From: Bacillota bacterium
GTDB lineage: Bacteria > Bacillota > Clostridia > Acetivibrionales > DTU013
Length of the DNA stretch: 64,000 nucleotides
Direction of reading: 5' to 3'
Assembly (NCBI GenBank): GCA_023439545.1
Contig: JAEXNT010000024.1
Span: 1-64,000 of the forward strand
Made by a program: the position numbers and the translations under genes. This document shows positions 28,147 to 36,486 of the stretch, piece by piece. The notes under the pieces were generated by a model, which worked only from the letters and a program-made list of their open reading frames with translations, was not told the origin of the DNA and did no database searches. The stretch's first letter is position 1. Each line of letters begins with the position of its first letter.

Positions 28147-29073
28147 ATGAAGAAAGTTATTGCAGCAGCGCTCCTGTTCGCGCTGGCATTCACGCAAGCC
28201 GGCTGCGGAAGGGCAGGGGACAATATGTCTGCGGGGAAAACGGCAGGAAACGGACAAGCAGGACAAAGCAGTTTTAATATCGTTACATCGTTTTATCCGG
28301 TTTATATAGCAACGATCAATATAACAAGAGACATTTCCGGAGTTGTGGTAACCAACATGACTAAACCGCAGACAGGGTGCCTGCATGATTACTCTCTCAA
28401 GCCTGACGACCTCAAGACGCTTGAACAGGCCGACGCTTTTGTTATTAACGGCGCTGGAATGGAAGCGTTTCTGGACGATGTGCTAAAGCAGCGAAAGGGT
28501 CTCCGGATCATCACGGCGGCGGAGGGTATACCGCTTATAAAGGACAGCGACGGAGTCGAAAACCCGCATGTGTGGGTCAGTATAACCAATGAGATCGCGT
28601 GTGTTGAAAATATCGCGTCTCAGCTTTCTGATGCCGATCCTTCCCACGCTGGGCAATATTCGGAGAATAGGGACGCATATATTGAAAAGCTCAAGTCGCT
28701 GAAGGAAGAGATGCACAAGGAACTGGACGGTTTGAAAAACAGGGATATAGTAACTTTTCACGAGGCGTTTCCTTACTTCGCCCAGGAATTCAACCTGAAC
28801 ATAGCGGCCGTTGTGGAGAGGGAACCCGGTTCCGAACCGTCGCCGAAGGAGCTTGGGAGCATTATCGACATAGTGGATAAAACCGGCAGCAAGGCTTTGT
28901 TTGCAGAGCCACAGTATTCTTCGAAGGCTGCGGACGCTATCGCACGTGAAACAGGCTCAAAGGTATATACGCTTGACCCTGGAGTTACCGGCGATTCTGC
29001 TCCCGATGCGTTTGACGCCTACGTCGAAACGATGCGGCAGAATGGCAGGACATTAAAGGAAGCATTGGAGTAA
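28147..29073 (+). CDS. znuA: Zinc/metal ABC transporter substrate-binding lipoprotein
   Basis: A 308-residue cluster A-I metal-binding protein with a lipoprotein signal (LLFALAFTQAGC). Candidate ligands are the histidines in TGCLHDYSLKPDD, NPHVWVS and TFHEAFPYF and the acidic residue in FAEPQYSSK/YTLDPG, the ZnuA/AdcA arrangement. The His-rich loop of some ZnuA proteins is absent. The start at ATG 28147 is set by the signal sequence; the ribosome site is weak. It begins 49 bases after paralogue 3 and is followed by its ATPase and permease genes. The symbol reflects the family, not proven metal choice. Confidence 0.85.
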   Translation: MKKVIAAALLFALAFTQAGCGRAGDNMSAGKTAGNGQAGQSSFNIVTSFYPVYIATINITRDISGVVVTNMTKPQTGCLHDYSLKPDDLKTLEQADAFVINGAGMEAFLDDVLKQRKGLRIITAAEGIPLIKDSDGVENPHVWVSITNEIACVENIASQLSDADPSHAGQYSENRDAYIEKLKSLKEEMHKELDGLKNRDIVTFHEAFPYFAQEFNLNIAAVVEREPGSEPSPKELGSIIDIVDKTGSKALFAEPQYSSKAADAIARETGSKVYTLDPGVTGDSAPDAFDAYVETMRQNGRTLKEALE

Positions 29074-29084
29074 AGGAAGGCTAT

Positions 29085-29897
29085 ATGACGACTAACCATA
29101 ACAATGCAGTATGCGAAGGGGTATGCGGCGGCCTGTGCTGTACGAAGATCGAGAATTTCGGAGTCAGGAAGGGCACGCTCGATATACTCGAAAACGTAAG
29201 TATACATATACACTGCGGTGAAATGACAGCGATCATCGGACCCAACGGCGCGGGCAAAAGTACGCTGCTGAAAGCGCTCCTGGGAGAAATACCGCATACG
29301 GGCGAACTGAAATTCATGGGCTCCGGCGGTTTGCGAAGCGACAAGCCTGCGATAGGCTATGTGCCGCAGCATCTCGATTTTGATCCCGGCACTCCCACAA
29401 GCGTGCTGGATCTGTTCATTGCCAGCTGTTCGGCGAAGCCTGCCTGGCTTTTCAAACCGTCCGGCATAAAAAAGAGGGCAATAGAGGGCCTGTCCAAGGT
29501 CAAGGCGGAGCACCTCATAAACAGGAGGCTGGGAGCATTGTCGGGCGGCGAGCTGCAGCGAGTACTTCTCGCGCTTGCGCTGGATCCTGTCCCGAACCTG
29601 CTGCTGCTCGACGAACCAGTATCGGGAGTCGACCAGGGAGGACTCGAGCTTTTTTATAACACGGTTTCAGAACTAAGAAGCAATTATGACCTGACTATCA
29701 TACTCGTATCGCATGACCTTGAACTGGTTGCGAAATACGCCGACCGCGTCGTGCTGCTGAACAGGACCGTAATCACCAGCGGTACGCCCGGGCAGGTATT
29801 CAATGATGAGCGCACTCTGAAGATATTTGGTATACCGCGGTTTATTGCGGGTGAAACGGATACCGGCGAAGGACATCAAGAGGGGGGGCAGGACTGA
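29085..29897 (+). CDS. znuC: Metal ABC transporter ATP-binding protein
   Basis: A 270-residue ABC ATPase with Walker A GPNGAGKST near residue 53, Q-loop VPQHLDFD, signature LSGGELQR, Walker B LLLLDEPVSGVD and the switch His in VSHDLELV. It powers the transporter formed with the binding protein upstream and the permease downstream, whose start codon overlaps its stop (TGATG). The N-terminal 25 residues (NNAVCEGVCGGLCCTKI) add four cysteines not usual in the family. Confidence 0.92.
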   Translation: MTTNHNNAVCEGVCGGLCCTKIENFGVRKGTLDILENVSIHIHCGEMTAIIGPNGAGKSTLLKALLGEIPHTGELKFMGSGGLRSDKPAIGYVPQHLDFDPGTPTSVLDLFIASCSAKPAWLFKPSGIKKRAIEGLSKVKAEHLINRRLGALSGGELQRVLLALALDPVPNLLLLDEPVSGVDQGGLELFYNTVSELRSNYDLTIILVSHDLELVAKYADRVVLLNRTVITSGTPGQVFNDERTLKIFGIPRFIAGETDTGEGHQEGGQD

Positions 29898-30742
29898 TGT
29901 TGGAGCTTTGGTACGGCATTTCGGACTTCCTTCTCCCGTTCGAGTGGGTGAAGCATGACTTTATGAAAAACGCACTGCTGGCGATTTTGCTGCTTACCCC
30001 TGTTTTCGGTCTGTTGGGAACTATGGTTGTAAGCAACAGGATGGCATTTTTCTCTGATTCGATCGGGCACGGGGCTTTCACGGGCGTTGCGATCGGGGCG
30101 CTGTTGGGCGGTATACAGCCTGTCTGGGGCGCAATATTGTTCTCGGTCGTCTTCGCAGTTACAATCACTATAATAAAAAACAAGACCAAGACCTCTACCG
30201 ACACCGTGATCGGCGTATTCTCGTCCACTGCCGTTGCGATAGGCCTCGTGATAATGTCGGCGGGGGGCGGTTTCAACAAATTCTCTTCGTATTTGGTGGG
30301 AGACATCCTCAGCATATCGCCTTTTGAGATATTGATGCTGCTTATTGCCTTTATCATGATTATTGTTCTGTGGCTCGTTATATTCAACAAGGTACTGCTC
30401 ACGAGCATAAATCAATCGCTTGCATCGAGCCGCGGTGTGAATACGCTTTTAATAGACATACTCTTTACCGTTGCGATAGCGGTAGTCGTAACCATAACGA
30501 TACAATGGGTGGGACTTCTGATAATCAATTCGCTTATCGTGCTGCCTGCTGCGGCTTCACGCAACATAACGCACAACGTGCGCCAGTATCATGCCGTATC
30601 TGTCGGTATTTCCTTGATTTCCGGGATCGCGGGGCTGATCTGCTCGTATTACTGGAATACTGCAACGGGCGCTACGATAGTGCTGATTGCCGCTGCGGCG
30701 TTCTTTGCCACGTTTCTCCTGAGAAGGAGATTTGCGGCGTGA
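29897..30742 (+). CDS. znuB: Metal ABC transporter permease
   Basis: A 281-residue ABC-3 family permease with about eight membrane helices. The family region FSDSIGHGAFTGVAIGALLG near residue 53 and the later VGLLIINSLIVLPAAASRN stretch are clear. It overlaps the ATPase stop codon by one base, completing a znuACB unit. The C-terminus ends in RRRFAA. Together the three genes would import zinc or manganese. I saw no clear Zur/MntR operator directly upstream of znuA. Confidence 0.92.
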   Translation: MLELWYGISDFLLPFEWVKHDFMKNALLAILLLTPVFGLLGTMVVSNRMAFFSDSIGHGAFTGVAIGALLGGIQPVWGAILFSVVFAVTITIIKNKTKTSTDTVIGVFSSTAVAIGLVIMSAGGGFNKFSSYLVGDILSISPFEILMLLIAFIMIIVLWLVIFNKVLLTSINQSLASSRGVNTLLIDILFTVAIAVVVTITIQWVGLLIINSLIVLPAAASRNITHNVRQYHAVSVGISLISGIAGLICSYYWNTATGATIVLIAAAAFFATFLLRRRFAA

Positions 30743-30818
30743 AGCAGGTTCCGTATACAGTATGACACAGCTTCATATTTCGGTATGACGCCTGTTAAGC
30801 ATGATAATAAATTCGGAC

Positions 30819-30847
30819 TTGCTTTTGGAAATCATTTTTGTTATTAT
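30819..30847 (+). promoter_or_regulatory. Promoter of the glutaredoxin-like gene
   Basis: TTGCTT (30819-30824), 17-base spacer, TATTAT (30842-30847). The -10 lies inside the palindromic operator described next. Confidence 0.55.
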
Positions 30848-30869
30848 ATACCCATAGGGGGTATATAAT
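30843..30869. promoter_or_regulatory. CsoR/CstR-like palindromic operator
   Basis: Perfect 11-base arms ATTATATACCC and GGGTATATAAT flank a five-base spacer ATAGG. The G/C tracts flanked by TATA resemble operators of the CsoR/RcnR/CstR/FrmR family of copper-, nickel-, persulfide- or formaldehyde-sensing repressors. It overlaps the -10 of the promoter, as expected for a repressor site. No csoR-family gene lies in the window. Confidence 0.55.
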
Positions 30870-30939
30870 ATGTGATACCCTGTGAAGAAAATCAAAAGCG
30901 GGAAATAATAAATAACAACAAATTCAGGGAGGTAGAAGC

Positions 30940-31164
30940 ATGACAGTCAAAGTATATTCGACACCTACATGTCCATGGTGCACCGTTGCAAAGAATTATC
31001 TCAAATCCAGAAATGTTCCGTTTGAAGATATAGATGTCACGCGCGACAGGGCGGCAGCGGTCGAAATGGTCCAGAAATCAGGACAGAGGGGCGTTCCTGT
31101 AATAGATATAGACGGCAGGATCATAGTAGGGTTTGACCAGGGTACGATAGACAGCCTGATATAG
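30940..31164 (+). CDS. Glutaredoxin-like / NrdH-type thioredoxin-fold protein
   Basis: A 74-residue glutaredoxin-fold protein. The redox motif is CPWC (residues 11-14) in YSTPTCPWCTVAKNYL, with the cis-Pro in GVPVIDIDG and the terminal GFDQGTIDSLI. It reduces disulfides in small partner proteins, with a thioredoxin-reductase or glutathione-independent donor likely in this type of anaerobe. GGGAGG precedes the start. It is monocistronic, behind a CsoR-like operator and followed by a long hairpin, which suggests induction by metal or sulfur/redox stress. Confidence 0.88.
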   Translation: MTVKVYSTPTCPWCTVAKNYLKSRNVPFEDIDVTRDRAAAVEMVQKSGQRGVPVIDIDGRIIVGFDQGTIDSLI

Positions 31165-31176
31165 AAACATCGAAAC

Positions 31177-31243
31177 ACACAGGGATGGTTCTTTTGTTTC
31201 ACTTTTTGCGAGAAGTGAAGCAAAAGAACCGTCCCTGTGTTTT
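31177..31243. repeat. Long inverted repeat, dispersed Clostridia-type hairpin, possible terminator
   Basis: Twenty-eight-base arms (31177-31204 and 31213-31240) around an eight-base loop pair throughout except for two wobble positions. The arm core GGTTCTTTTG(T/C)TTCACTT recurs, degenerate, at 44918-44945. Hairpins with this core (ACAGGGACGGTTCTTTTG) are scattered in many Clostridia genomes. Its position 12 bases after the glutaredoxin stop, with a T-run at its end, means it can also terminate that transcript. Confidence 0.65.
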
Positions 31244-31331
31244 GTTATGGATGATTTGAAAAATACTGGTAAATATTATATAATGTTCTCACAAAAATCT
31301 CCATGATATTGATTGGAAGGGAGAAATAGAA

Positions 31332-32153
31332 ATGTTTTGTGAGAAATGCGGAACCAAGTTATCCGTAGGATCAAAATTTTGCATGAACTGCGGCGCAAAG
31401 ATTGGTACCGAGGAGATCGTTCAGGGTGCGTCAGCACTGGAGAGTGCCGTACATGGGACTGCCGTACATGGGACTGCCGTGCAGGAGACAGCCATGCAGG
31501 AGAGCGCCGTACAGGAGGCCGCCGTCAGCGCTGATACTCCCGTGATTGAAGCTGAAACTGCAGTCGCAGAGAAGGTTACTTCAGAAATACCGGATGTGCA
31601 GCCGGTCGCAACGCAGCATGAGATACCCGTGAAGGAACCCGTACGGGAAAGCATAGCGCAGGTTATACCAGAGCAGCCGGCCAGACCCGGGCCGATCCCT
31701 GCGCAGGAGACAGTGCCTGAGGTTCGGCAGATCAAGTCTGTACAGTACGCTCCGGTCCAAAATTTTAAAAACCCGATGTCGCAAAGCATAAATCCCTCGG
31801 CGCAAAACATACAAAATCCTGCCGTTCTCCAGAATGTCCGGCAGCCCGATGTGTCCTTCCAGTCTGCCGAAACGGATATGAGACCGGATAAGGTCAAACC
31901 GCTGCAAACCTGGAAATTCGTAGGTATGCTGATCCTTACCGGCATACCTCTTATCAATCTGATAATGGTCCTTATCTGGAGCTTCAGCGGCGGTTTCAAC
32001 AAAAACACCAGAAATTTCGCCAGGGCAGTCCTTATTCTTTGGATCGCGGGGCTCGTACTCCTGATAATCACAGCAATCGTTAATTGGGCTATGATACAAT
32101 ACATATGGTCGACCTTCTCGTCGGCTCAGTCCGGTTTGCCGCCGATATACTGA
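31332..32153 (+). CDS. Zinc-ribbon membrane protein with low-complexity linker
   Basis: A 273-residue protein. The N-terminal zinc ribbon is MFCEKCGTKLSVGSKFCMNC (CxxC pairs at residues 3-6 and 17-20). Residues 35-175 are a Pro/Gln/Val-rich, probably disordered linker containing tandem AVHGTA/AVQE repeats. Two membrane helices follow near residues 195-218 and 232-255. Such proteins tether a zinc ribbon to the membrane; function unknown. GGAAGGGAG lies upstream. Confidence 0.7.
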   Translation: MFCEKCGTKLSVGSKFCMNCGAKIGTEEIVQGASALESAVHGTAVHGTAVQETAMQESAVQEAAVSADTPVIEAETAVAEKVTSEIPDVQPVATQHEIPVKEPVRESIAQVIPEQPARPGPIPAQETVPEVRQIKSVQYAPVQNFKNPMSQSINPSAQNIQNPAVLQNVRQPDVSFQSAETDMRPDKVKPLQTWKFVGMLILTGIPLINLIMVLIWSFSGGFNKNTRNFARAVLILWIAGLVLLIITAIVNWAMIQYIWSTFSSAQSGLPPIY

Positions 32154-32184
32154 TAAACGCGAAAATATTTTGTGGAAAGCATTC

Positions 32185-32227
32185 AAGGCAGGTCTTGACA
32201 GAGATGTCCGGGGCGCTGCCTTTTTTT
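32185..32227 (+). terminator. Likely terminator after the zinc-ribbon gene
   Basis: AAGGCAG (32185-32191) pairs with CTGCCTT (32216-32222) and is followed by T7. The loop is 24 bases, longer than ideal. Confidence 0.45.
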
Positions 32228-32335
32228 ATACAGGCTCTATGATTTTCAAATTTGGTAACATGGGACATCCATATATGATATACTATTTTTCGAACTATCC
32301 CATCAATTCATATTATTTATACAGGTGCGAATCAG

Positions 32336-35300
32336 ATGATAACAGAAAAAGATAAACAGGAATTCATTGAATTAAGAAAAAAGCTTCTTGAGAAGGAATA
32401 TAAAAAGCTTAATCCCCCTCAAAGACAGGCTGTATTCCAGACTGAAGGGCCGCTGCTCGTACTGGCAGGAGCAGGTTCGGGCAAAACCTCCGTATTGGTC
32501 AACAGGATCGCTTATATTATTAAATACGGTGACGCATACCACGGCAACTATGTCCCTGACAGTCTGACCTCCGAAGATCTGGCTTGCATGCGCGGGATCC
32601 TTGACGGACAGGGCACAGCATCGTCGCCGGGCGGAGCGCCGTTGCAGGCCGCAGTATCATCACAGGCCGGGGGATCGGGCGCCGGGGGCATTACTCCGGA
32701 CAAGACTGCCATAAAAGGCGCATCGGATATGTTACCTCAGAGGATTACCGACCTGATGAAGGACAAACCGACCCACCCGGCATCCATCCTTGCAATAACA
32801 TTTACAAACAAAGCTGCGAAGGAAATGAAGCAAAGGCTCGAGGGGATCCTGGGAGAGAGTGTCAGCGACCTCTGGGTCAGTACCTTTCACGCCTGCTGTG
32901 TGCGTATTCTGCGGCGCGATATAGAAAAGCTCGGTTACAGCAGAAGTTTTGTAATTTTCGACACCTCCGATCAGCAGACATTGATCAAGGACAGCATAAA
33001 GGAACTCAATCTCAATGAAAAAAACTTCCCTGTAAGGGAGGTGCTGTCAAAGATCGGCAGGGCCAAGGACGAACTGAAGGAGCCCCCCGAATTTATCAGG
33101 GAGGCGGGCTCCGATTTCAGACTCAGTAAAATAGCGCGTATCTATGAGCTTTATCAAAAGAAACTCAGAAACAACAACGCGCTTGATTTCGACGATATCA
33201 TAATGATGACGATAAAGCTGTTCCTGGACCATCCGCCTGTAATGGAGTATTACCAGAGAAAATTCAGGTACGTACTCGTTGATGAATACCAGGACACGAA
33301 TACTGCTCAGTACACTCTTGTAAGCTTGCTGGCAAAGCATTTCAGGAATCTTTGCGTGGTGGGCGACGATGACCAGTGCCTGGTTGAGGGTTCTGAAGTT
33401 TTGTTGCCAAATGGAACATGCAAAATCCAGGATGTAAAGAAAGGCCAACAGGTCATCAGTGCTGCAGGGTTCGGAAAAACCATGCCGGGCACCGTAGATA
33501 ATGTTTCTTCAAAGGAGTATAAAGGCAAAATCGTTAAGATTACCACAAAGTCCGGAAAAGTTATCAGGGGGACGCCTAATCATATCGGATTCTCAAAGGT
33601 AAATGCCCAGCAGGGCGTCTATTACGTATATTTGATGTATAAAAAGGGCTATGGATACCGGATTGGACAAACACAGGGCGTTCGCAGCAGAAAGGGTGAA
33701 ATAGTAAACGGCCTTTTCGTGAGGTTGAATCAGGAGCATGGCGACAAAATGTGGATTTTGGAGGCTACCAGAAGCAAAGAACGGGCGGCTTATGTAGAGC
33801 AGCTTCTGGCATTTAAGTATGGTATTCCTACGACAGTTTTCCATTGCTGCGGAAGAAGCATTACATTATCTCAAAATTCAATAGACGCGATTTTCAGACA
33901 GTTGGATACGGAAGCTTCAGCTGAAAGACTACTCGGCGATTTAAACATGTATCCGGAATATCCGCACCATATTTGCAATGCGGTTATTAGAGGTCAGACT
34001 GCAAGGCAAATAGTTAATGTGACTGCATTCGGTGGTAGGAAAACCGGTTTAGTTTCGGGTTGGCACAGTCATAGAATTTGCCTTAATACGTCAGGTAACG
34101 AACTCAGGCTCACCGCAAGTAATGCGGAGTTTCCTGTACGCAGTGGGAATAGAAACACCTGGAGGATAGAAACTGAAAGGTCCGAGTATGATGAAGCGGA
34201 TTTTTACGCTAATAAAATAAGCAGCCTGGATGAAAACATAGAGATACTTAAAAAAGCCAGGCTTACCGAGGGCGAAAGCTATTCGTACATGCCGTTATCT
34301 CACATGAAACCGTCTATGAGCATTCCCGTATATCATGATGGCGTTATCGTGGAAGACGTTATTGAAACAGTGGAATTTGAAGAATATAAAGGCAAAGTAT
34401 ATGATATATCGATACCGCACTTAAGGCAGTTTATTTGTAACGGTGTGGTGGTTCATAATTCCATTTACGGTTGGAGGGGTGCAAACATCAGAAACATACT
34501 GGATTTCGAGAAGGAATTCAGGGATGCGAGGGTAATCAAGCTCGAGCAGAACTACCGCTCGACCAAAACGATACTCGATGCGGCCAACAACGTCATAAAG
34601 AACAATACGGGCAGGAAGAGCAAGACGCTTTGGACCGACAACTCGCAGGGCGACGGGATCATCTACTTTGAAGCGAATAACGAGCATGAGGAAGCATCCT
34701 TTATCGCCGGCGAGATCGGAAGGCTCATTAAGAACGAAGGCAGAAAAAACAAGGACTTTGCGCTGTTGTATCGTATAAACGCGCAATCGCGTGTGCTTGA
34801 GGAATCCTTCATGAAATCGGGCATACCGTACAGGATTTTCGGCGGCCTGAAGTTCTATGACCGCAAGGAAATCAAGGATATAATCGCATACCTGAGGCTT
34901 ATTGCGAATCCTTCGGATGACGTTGCGCTGAAGAGGATAATAAATGTTCCGAAGAGGGGCATAGGAAACACCACAGTCGAGACCGCCGAAAATATAGCGC
35001 TCAGCAGGAGCTGCAGCATTTACAGCATTATTTCATCGGCGTCCGAAGTTCCCGAGCTGAAAAGGTCTGCGCCCAAGCTGGTGGAATTTGCGGATATGAT
35101 CGTGGGCTTCAGGGTCATGGCTGAGGGCTCAAGCGTTCAGGAGCTGATAGACGCCGTTATCAACAAGTCCGGGATACTGTCCGAGCTGAAGGCGGAGGAT
35201 ACCGAAGAGGCGAAGACCCGCGTTGAAAACGTACAGGAACTTATTTCGGGAGCGATCGAGTTTGAGGCGCAAAGTGAAGAAAAAGGCCTGGAAGCTTATC

Positions 35301-36115
35301 TTGCCAATATTTCTCTCGTATCGGACATCGACGATCTCGAGGGAGAGAAAGACCATGTAGTCCTGATGACGCTGCATAGCGCAAAAGGACTCGAATTCCC
35401 TGTAGTATTCATCCCCGGCTTCGAGGAGGGCGTTTTCCCTGGAATGCGTTCGATGGACAGCGAGGAGGAGCTTGAAGAAGAGCGCAGGCTGTGCTATGTC
35501 GGCATAACGCGTGCCAGGGAGCGGCTTTATCTGACAAGCACCTACAGCAGGACTCTTTTCGGCAATACGACATATAACCGGTCTTCAAGGTTTATGAAGG
35601 AAATTCCGGAGGAACTGATCGAAGTGAAGGGGAGACGTGAGAAGACTGCTGATTCCTTCCTGAACTGGCGCGGCAGGAGCGGCGGTTTTGAGGCTGACGA
35701 CGGTTCCGGCGACGGCTCTGCGCTCGGCGGCACAAATGGAAACAGATCGTACGGTAACGGCGCCGCCGGACAAACATTTGGAGGCAGAAGCGCTACGTTT
35801 GGAGGCAGTGCTTTCGGGGGCGCGATGCAGGCGGGCGGCTTCGGCGCCGACAGGAGTAAGGGCTTCGGCGCGGCTCAACCGCCGGTCTTGCGGACGTATG
35901 CAGCGGCTGCGGGCGGTACCTCCGGTTCGGGGGCTTCATCGGGCTCGCCGGCAGTCGATTTCAAGGTCGGCGACAATGTAGTGCATAAAAAATTCGGCGT
36001 CGGTAAAATTACAGCGGTAATTCTGGATAAAGGCGACTATGTATTGGAGATTAACTTCAAGAATAACGGAATGAAGCGACTGATGGCGGCGTTTGCAAAC
36101 CTTGTGAAGCTATAG
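32336..36115 (+). CDS. pcrA: PcrA/UvrD-type DNA helicase precursor containing an intein
   Basis: A 1259-codon superfamily-1 3'-5' helicase for repair and replication restart. Walker A is LAGAGSGKT (Lys 50), motif Ia TFTNKAAKEM near residue 158, and Walker B VDEYQDTN near residue 316. An intein (codons 348-708) interrupts motif III between VVGDDDQ and SIYGWRGA. Later motifs include LEQNYRST, VVLMTLHSAKGLEF and EERRLCYVGITRARERL. Gly-rich linker residues about 1115-1200 precede the C-terminal DNA/RNA polymerase-binding module (VGDNVVHKKFGVGKI). Spliced product: 898 residues. A further Gly/Ala-rich insertion lies at residues 70-140. The start has AGGTG upstream. Confidence 0.93.
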   Translation: MITEKDKQEFIELRKKLLEKEYKKLNPPQRQAVFQTEGPLLVLAGAGSGKTSVLVNRIAYIIKYGDAYHGNYVPDSLTSEDLACMRGILDGQGTASSPGGAPLQAAVSSQAGGSGAGGITPDKTAIKGASDMLPQRITDLMKDKPTHPASILAITFTNKAAKEMKQRLEGILGESVSDLWVSTFHACCVRILRRDIEKLGYSRSFVIFDTSDQQTLIKDSIKELNLNEKNFPVREVLSKIGRAKDELKEPPEFIREAGSDFRLSKIARIYELYQKKLRNNNALDFDDIIMMTIKLFLDHPPVMEYYQRKFRYVLVDEYQDTNTAQYTLVSLLAKHFRNLCVVGDDDQCLVEGSEVLLPNGTCKIQDVKKGQQVISAAGFGKTMPGTVDNVSSKEYKGKIVKITTKSGKVIRGTPNHIGFSKVNAQQGVYYVYLMYKKGYGYRIGQTQGVRSRKGEIVNGLFVRLNQEHGDKMWILEATRSKERAAYVEQLLAFKYGIPTTVFHCCGRSITLSQNSIDAIFRQLDTEASAERLLGDLNMYPEYPHHICNAVIRGQTARQIVNVTAFGGRKTGLVSGWHSHRICLNTSGNELRLTASNAEFPVRSGNRNTWRIETERSEYDEADFYANKISSLDENIEILKKARLTEGESYSYMPLSHMKPSMSIPVYHDGVIVEDVIETVEFEEYKGKVYDISIPHLRQFICNGVVVHNSIYGWRGANIRNILDFEKEFRDARVIKLEQNYRSTKTILDAANNVIKNNTGRKSKTLWTDNSQGDGIIYFEANNEHEEASFIAGEIGRLIKNEGRKNKDFALLYRINAQSRVLEESFMKSGIPYRIFGGLKFYDRKEIKDIIAYLRLIANPSDDVALKRIINVPKRGIGNTTVETAENIALSRSCSIYSIISSASEVPELKRSAPKLVEFADMIVGFRVMAEGSSVQELIDAVINKSGILSELKAEDTEEAKTRVENVQELISGAIEFEAQSEEKGLEAYLANISLVSDIDDLEGEKDHVVLMTLHSAKGLEFPVVFIPGFEEGVFPGMRSMDSEEELEEERRLCYVGITRARERLYLTSTYSRTLFGNTTYNRSSRFMKEIPEELIEVKGRREKTADSFLNWRGRSGGFEADDGSGDGSALGGTNGNRSYGNGAAGQTFGGRSATFGGSAFGGAMQAGGFGADRSKGFGAAQPPVLRTYAAAAGGTSGSGASSGSPAVDFKVGDNVVHKKFGVGKITAVILDKGDYVLEINFKNNGMKRLMAAFANLVKL
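33377..34459 (+). other. Intein in pcrA with a GIY-YIG-like endonuclease domain
   Basis: Codons 348-708 (361 residues) form an intein. Block A begins Cys 348 (CLVEGSEVLLPNG). Block B contains RGTPNHIGF with the TxxH residues. Blocks F and G are VYDISIPHLRQFICNGVVVHN-like, ending His-Asn before the extein nucleophile Ser 709. The central part has no LAGLIDADG motif. It has VYYVYLMYKKGYGYRIGQTQ followed by an Arg and, about 50 residues later, a Glu in AAYVEQLLAFKYG, the order of GIY-YIG nuclease motifs. Homing activity is inferred only. The intein reads slightly richer in A/T than the flanking extein. Confidence 0.8.
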
Positions 36116-36175
36116 AAAGCCGGTTTGTGACATCAGCCGGCCAGTGGCCGGATGCATATCGAGCAGGATTATATG

Positions 36176-36231
36176 CGGTATATACTGCAGGCTTAATGTG
36201 AATAATAGGTCTGCAGCATATGCCGTTTTTT
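36176..36231 (+). terminator. Terminator after pcrA
   Basis: Fifteen-base arms at 36176-36190 and 36211-36225, with one wobble and one mismatch and a CTGCAG core at the loop end, are followed by T6. Confidence 0.6.
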
Positions 36232-36260
36232 ATTTCAGAAACTATTTTCCGGAGGTAATT

Positions 36261-36455
36261 ATGGACATATATGATTACAACGAGGATAATCTATCGACGA
36301 TCGCGCGGTCCTGCAGCTATCTCAGCTACAAGCAGCCCGGGAAACCGGGCAGAGGCTCCGGCGGTGTCTCCTGCAGCGCTTGCAGCCACTGGAACGGGCG
36401 AAGCTGCGCCAGAAATCAATTCGACAGTATTGTGTCCGAACTGCGTCTCGACTGA
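36261..36455 (+). CDS. Small Cys-rich protein, function unknown
   Basis: A 64-residue protein preceded by a strong CGGAGGTAATT ribosome site. The C-terminal half has CSACSHWNGRSCARNQFD, a CxxC-x6-C pattern that could bind a metal or Fe-S cluster, and the N-terminal part is acidic (MDIYDYNEDN). Similar small Cys-containing proteins with a C-x2-C-x-x-W core are common in Clostridia, but I do not know a named family. The upstream frame to 36144 lacks a ribosome site. The start at 36261 overlaps no other gene. Confidence 0.65.
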   Translation: MDIYDYNEDNLSTIARSCSYLSYKQPGKPGRGSGGVSCSACSHWNGRSCARNQFDSIVSELRLD

Positions 36456-36486
36456 TAGATTCATTTTAACTGTTCTCCATTTCGGA

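Noticed and set aside
33377..34459. LAGLIDADG or HNH nuclease in the intein
   Set aside because: Neither motif can be read; the central segment fits a GIY-YIG order better.
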